Shown one piece after another: positions 24,101 to 25,434 of a stretch of DNA of 25,434 bases. The stretch's first letter is position 1. Each line of letters opens with the position of its first letter. The translations under genes were made by a program, and so were the position numbers. The notes under the pieces are model-generated. The model was not told the origin of the DNA and ran no database searches. It was given only the letters and a program-made list of their open reading frames with translations. Source of the stretch: an uncultured Panacagrimonas sp. (GTDB lineage Bacteria > Pseudomonadota > Gammaproteobacteria > Nevskiales > Nevskiaceae); the NCBI GenBank assembly GCA_946481265.1, contig CAMLNE010000012.1:1-25434 (forward strand), written 5' to 3'.

Positions 24101-24760
24101 CGCCTCGTGCGCGTCGAAATCCTTGCGCTCGAGGAAGCGCACGTCGTTGCTCGCCAGCAGCGGCAGGCCGCGGTGACGTGCCAGCGCGGCGGCGGCCTCC
24201 ACCCAGTCCTCGTCGCCTGGCCGCCCGCAGCGTGCGACCTCCAGGTAGAGCCGCCCGGGAAACAGGGCCGCCAGTTCGTCCAGGGCCGCCAGCGCATCCG
24301 CCACGTTGTGCTGGGCGGCGGCACGGAAGGCAGCGCCATCGCGGCCGCTCAGCGCGATCAATCCCTCGGCGGACTCGGCCAGCCACTCGCGTTCGATGAG
24401 CGGCGTGCCCTTCGTCTGTCCGTCGGTATAGCCACGCGAGATCAGGCGGGTGAGGTTGCGATAGCCGACCTGGTCCTTCACCAGCAGGGTCAGGCGCTCC
24501 GGAGCCTCGCCTTTGTCGCGTTCGGCCAGCCACAGGTCGCAGCCGACGATGGGCTTGAGCCCCGCCGACTCGCAGGACTTGTAGAACTTGACCATCGCGA
24601 AGACGTTCATGCGATCGGTCAGCGCCACGGCCGGCATGCCGAGCCGGGCGACGTGCGAGGCGAGCGTGGCACCCTCCACCCCCTTGCGCTTGGGGGGCTC
24701 GACGCGGATCAGTCCGTCGGTGAGCGAAAACTCCGTGTGCAGACGCAGGTGGACGAACAT
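21161..24760 (-). CDS. dnaE: DNA polymerase III alpha subunit (DnaE1)
   Basis: 1199 residues (E. coli 1160). This is the replicative polymerase subunit. The N-terminal PHP domain begins FVHLRLHTEFSLTDGLIRV. The palm catalytic aspartates are Asp404 and Asp406 in PDFDVDF (401-407) and Asp556 in GLVKFDFLG, equivalent to E. coli Asp401/Asp403/Asp555. The helix-hairpin-helix region includes GAIKGVGEAALAG, and a beta-clamp-binding peptide QEDLF is at 910-914. The OB fold and tau-binding region follow to the end. The start ATG at 24760 overlaps the rnhB stop by one base (TGATG), so translation is coupled. The frame stays open for 118 codons upstream, but those lie inside rnhB. It belongs to the conserved rnhB-dnaE-accA-tilS cluster. 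Confidence 0.97.
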   Translation of the reverse strand: MFVHLRLHTEFSLTDGLIRVEPPKRKGVEGATLASHVARLGMPAVALTDRMNVFAMVKFYKSCESAGLKPIVGCDLWLAERDKGEAPERLTLLVKDQVGYRNLTRLISRGYTDGQTKGTPLIEREWLAESAEGLIALSGRDGAAFRAAAQHNVADALAALDELAALFPGRLYLEVARCGRPGDEDWVEAAAALARHRGLPLLASNDVRFLERKDFDAHEARVCIAQGRTLADDKRPRDYTDEQYLKSAEEMRALFADLPQAIENTLEVARRCTLSLSFGTYHLPNYPVPEGHTADSWLREEASRGLTLRLAQIQPAQTEAAYRERLDYELAIIEKMRFPGYFLVVADFIRWAKSNGCPVGPGRGSGAGSLVAYSIGITDLDPLPYNLLFERFLNPERVSMPDFDVDFCMDNRDRVIDYVSQKYGRERVGQIITYSTMAARGVVRDVCRIMGHGYGFGDRIAKLIPGTPGATLADAVDEVPELKTAYAEEEDTRAVLDLALELEGLTRGVGVHAGGVVIAPEPLTEYAPLLCEPGGAGLRSQFDMKDIESIGLVKFDFLGLKTLTIIQTAVETIARSRGEHVDMLALPLTDERTYALYASGETGAVFQMESPGMQRAARDLRPDTFEDIIALVSLYRPGPMELIPEYCARKRGDSEVVYLHPDMEQVLSPTYGIFVYQEQVMQMSQRLAGYTLGGADLLRRAMGKKNAREMAQQRQVFTQGAGGKGIAEDTAAAVFDLMEKFANYGFNKSHAAAYALVSYQTAWLKTHYPAEFMAAVMSCDMDHTEVVVTMLAECRRMKLVVHPPDINRSHFRFTVPRGGEIAYGLGAIKGVGEAALAGVVLERDQNGPFRDLFDFCMRIDLKKVNKRVLEALIHSGAMDGFGLNRASLLRNLPTALAMAEAASRSADTGQEDLFGLGGSDAGPATGTRIDPEVIPELPQRERLEFERQTLGFYLSGHPIEAYAPVIDAVCSGRLRDLLAAQLQAAPAVAADGKPAWQPRAKALFAAWVTDVRFFRGKADGEGRSARASYKVTLDDQGAQISSWVDVDVFQRVQDLLKPDRLVFVMAEVGLSPGRDGRESEPRLYVPEFMGLDTIYAQYLVRLDLAWTGGPAGVLRLRKLLEPLRHSAATTTVAVAVDVPAGRATLDFGPDWRLRLTEPVLQQLRQMLGAEAIRFDFRRYVPPVSERRGSRAFAVQYDDE

Positions 24761-25434
24761 CAGGCGCCGGTTCCCGCTTGCGGGTCTGCAGCCGACAGCG
24801 TCGCCTCCGCCGCCAGCCCGGGCACCGGTACCGTTACCCGGAACCGATCCGGCGCGCAGGGCGCGAAGCTGCGTCGATGGATCGGGCTGGGTCCCAGCCG
24901 GCGCAGCGCGGCCAGGTGCAGCGGCGTGCCGTAGCCCTTGTGCTGCGCGAACCCGTAGCCCGGGTGCCGCTCGCACAGGCTCACCATTTCCTCGTCGCGC
25001 GCGACCTTGGCGATCACCGAGGCCGCCATGATGCAGGCCTCGAGGCCGTCGCCTCCCACGATCAGCCGTACCGGGAGATCGAGCCGGGGATCCTGGTTGC
25101 CGTCGACCCAGCATTCATGGGGTGCAGGGCTCAGCTGCTCGAGCGCCCTGCGCATGGCCAGGAACGAGGCGCGCAGGATGTTGATGCGGTCGATCTCCTC
25201 CACCTCGGCGCGACCGATCGCCCAGGCCACGGCGCGCTCGCGCACGCGCTGCGCGACCGTCCGGCGCCGCTCGGGCGAGAGTCGCTTCGAATCGTCCAGA
25301 TCGCGGATCCGGCAGCGCGGCGGCAGGACCACGGCCGCCGCGAAGACGGGGCCGGCCAGGCAGCCGCGGCCGACCTCGTCCACGCCGGCAACGCGGCGCA
25401 GGACGGGCGCAGTGAGAGGGTCGATCAGGGGAGC
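24760..25434 (-). CDS. rnhB: Ribonuclease HII (5' end beyond window)
   Basis: 224 residues are visible and the frame runs open to the window edge, so the start lies outside. RNase HII cuts RNA in RNA-DNA hybrids and removes single misinserted ribonucleotides. The visible N-terminus ends LRRVAGVDEVGRGCLAGPV, which holds the first catalytic Asp-Glu pair. DDSKRLSPERR follows, then the third acidic residue in CWVDGNQDP and the fourth in VIAKVARDEEM. The substrate-contact loop usually reads KGD; here it is GGDGLEACIMAAS, a change of the lysine. The C-terminus PGYGFAQHKGYGTPLHLAAL is typical, followed by an Ala-rich tail of about 35 residues. An internal GTG at 25383 is not the true start, because family homology continues upstream of it. 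Confidence 0.95.
   Translation of the reverse strand, partial: APLIDPLTAPVLRRVAGVDEVGRGCLAGPVFAAAVVLPPRCRIRDLDDSKRLSPERRRTVAQRVRERAVAWAIGRAEVEEIDRINILRASFLAMRRALEQLSPAPHECWVDGNQDPRLDLPVRLIVGGDGLEACIMAASVIAKVARDEEMVSLCERHPGYGFAQHKGYGTPLHLAALRRLGPSPIHRRSFAPCAPDRFRVTVPVPGLAAEATLSAADPQAGTGA

Overview
The window looks like chromosomal DNA from a high-GC gammaproteobacterium. Two gene orders typical of that class frame it: lon-clpX-clpP-tig on the left (minus strand) and rnhB-dnaE-accA-tilS on the right (minus strand). The tRNAs encode their own CCA ends, and coding is dense with ATGA, TGATG and TAATG stop/start overlaps. I cannot name the genus.

Left block (1-4432, minus strand): protein quality control. 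The order in the direction of transcription is tRNA-Leu(UAG), trigger factor, ClpP, ClpX and the N-terminal third of Lon, which is cut by the window edge. A perfect GC hairpin with a T-tract ends clpX. Between it and lon lies a candidate heat-shock (sigma-32-like) promoter overlapping an extended -10 promoter.

Iron block (4609-6848, plus strand): a promoter overlapped by a Fur-box-like sequence precedes hemP, hmuU (FecCD-type permease) and hmuV (heme ABC ATPase). No heme receptor, HmuS or periplasmic HmuT is present here. A tRNA-Ala(GGC)/tRNA-Glu(UUC) pair with a strong promoter follows, then a thinly coding stretch with one uncertain minus-strand ORF, and then a minus-strand MFS transporter.

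Accessory centre (9243-16583, plus strand): a partial Tad/Flp machine. It has a CpaF/TadA ATPase with an N-terminal FHA domain, TadB, TadC, a DUF192 protein, a TPR lipoprotein in the TadD position and a TadE-like pseudopilin. Pilin, secretin, RcpC/CpaB, TadZ/CpaE and prepilin peptidase genes are absent from the window. Two adjacent LuxR-type regulators follow. Both keep the acyl-homoserine-lactone pocket residues at exact canonical spacing, but there is no luxI gene. The second has an unusual DNA-binding helix and a basic N-terminal extension.

Right block (16781-25434, minus strand): an acyl-CoA ligase with a palindromic operator candidate in its leader, a short 9-bp tandem repeat just after tilS, then the tilS-accA-dnaE-rnhB housekeeping cluster. 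rnhB runs off the right edge. The most unusual points are the FHA-CpaF fusion with a degenerate phosphopeptide site, the paired LuxR proteins beside an incomplete Tad locus, and the 16-bp near-palindrome in front of the acyl-CoA ligase.
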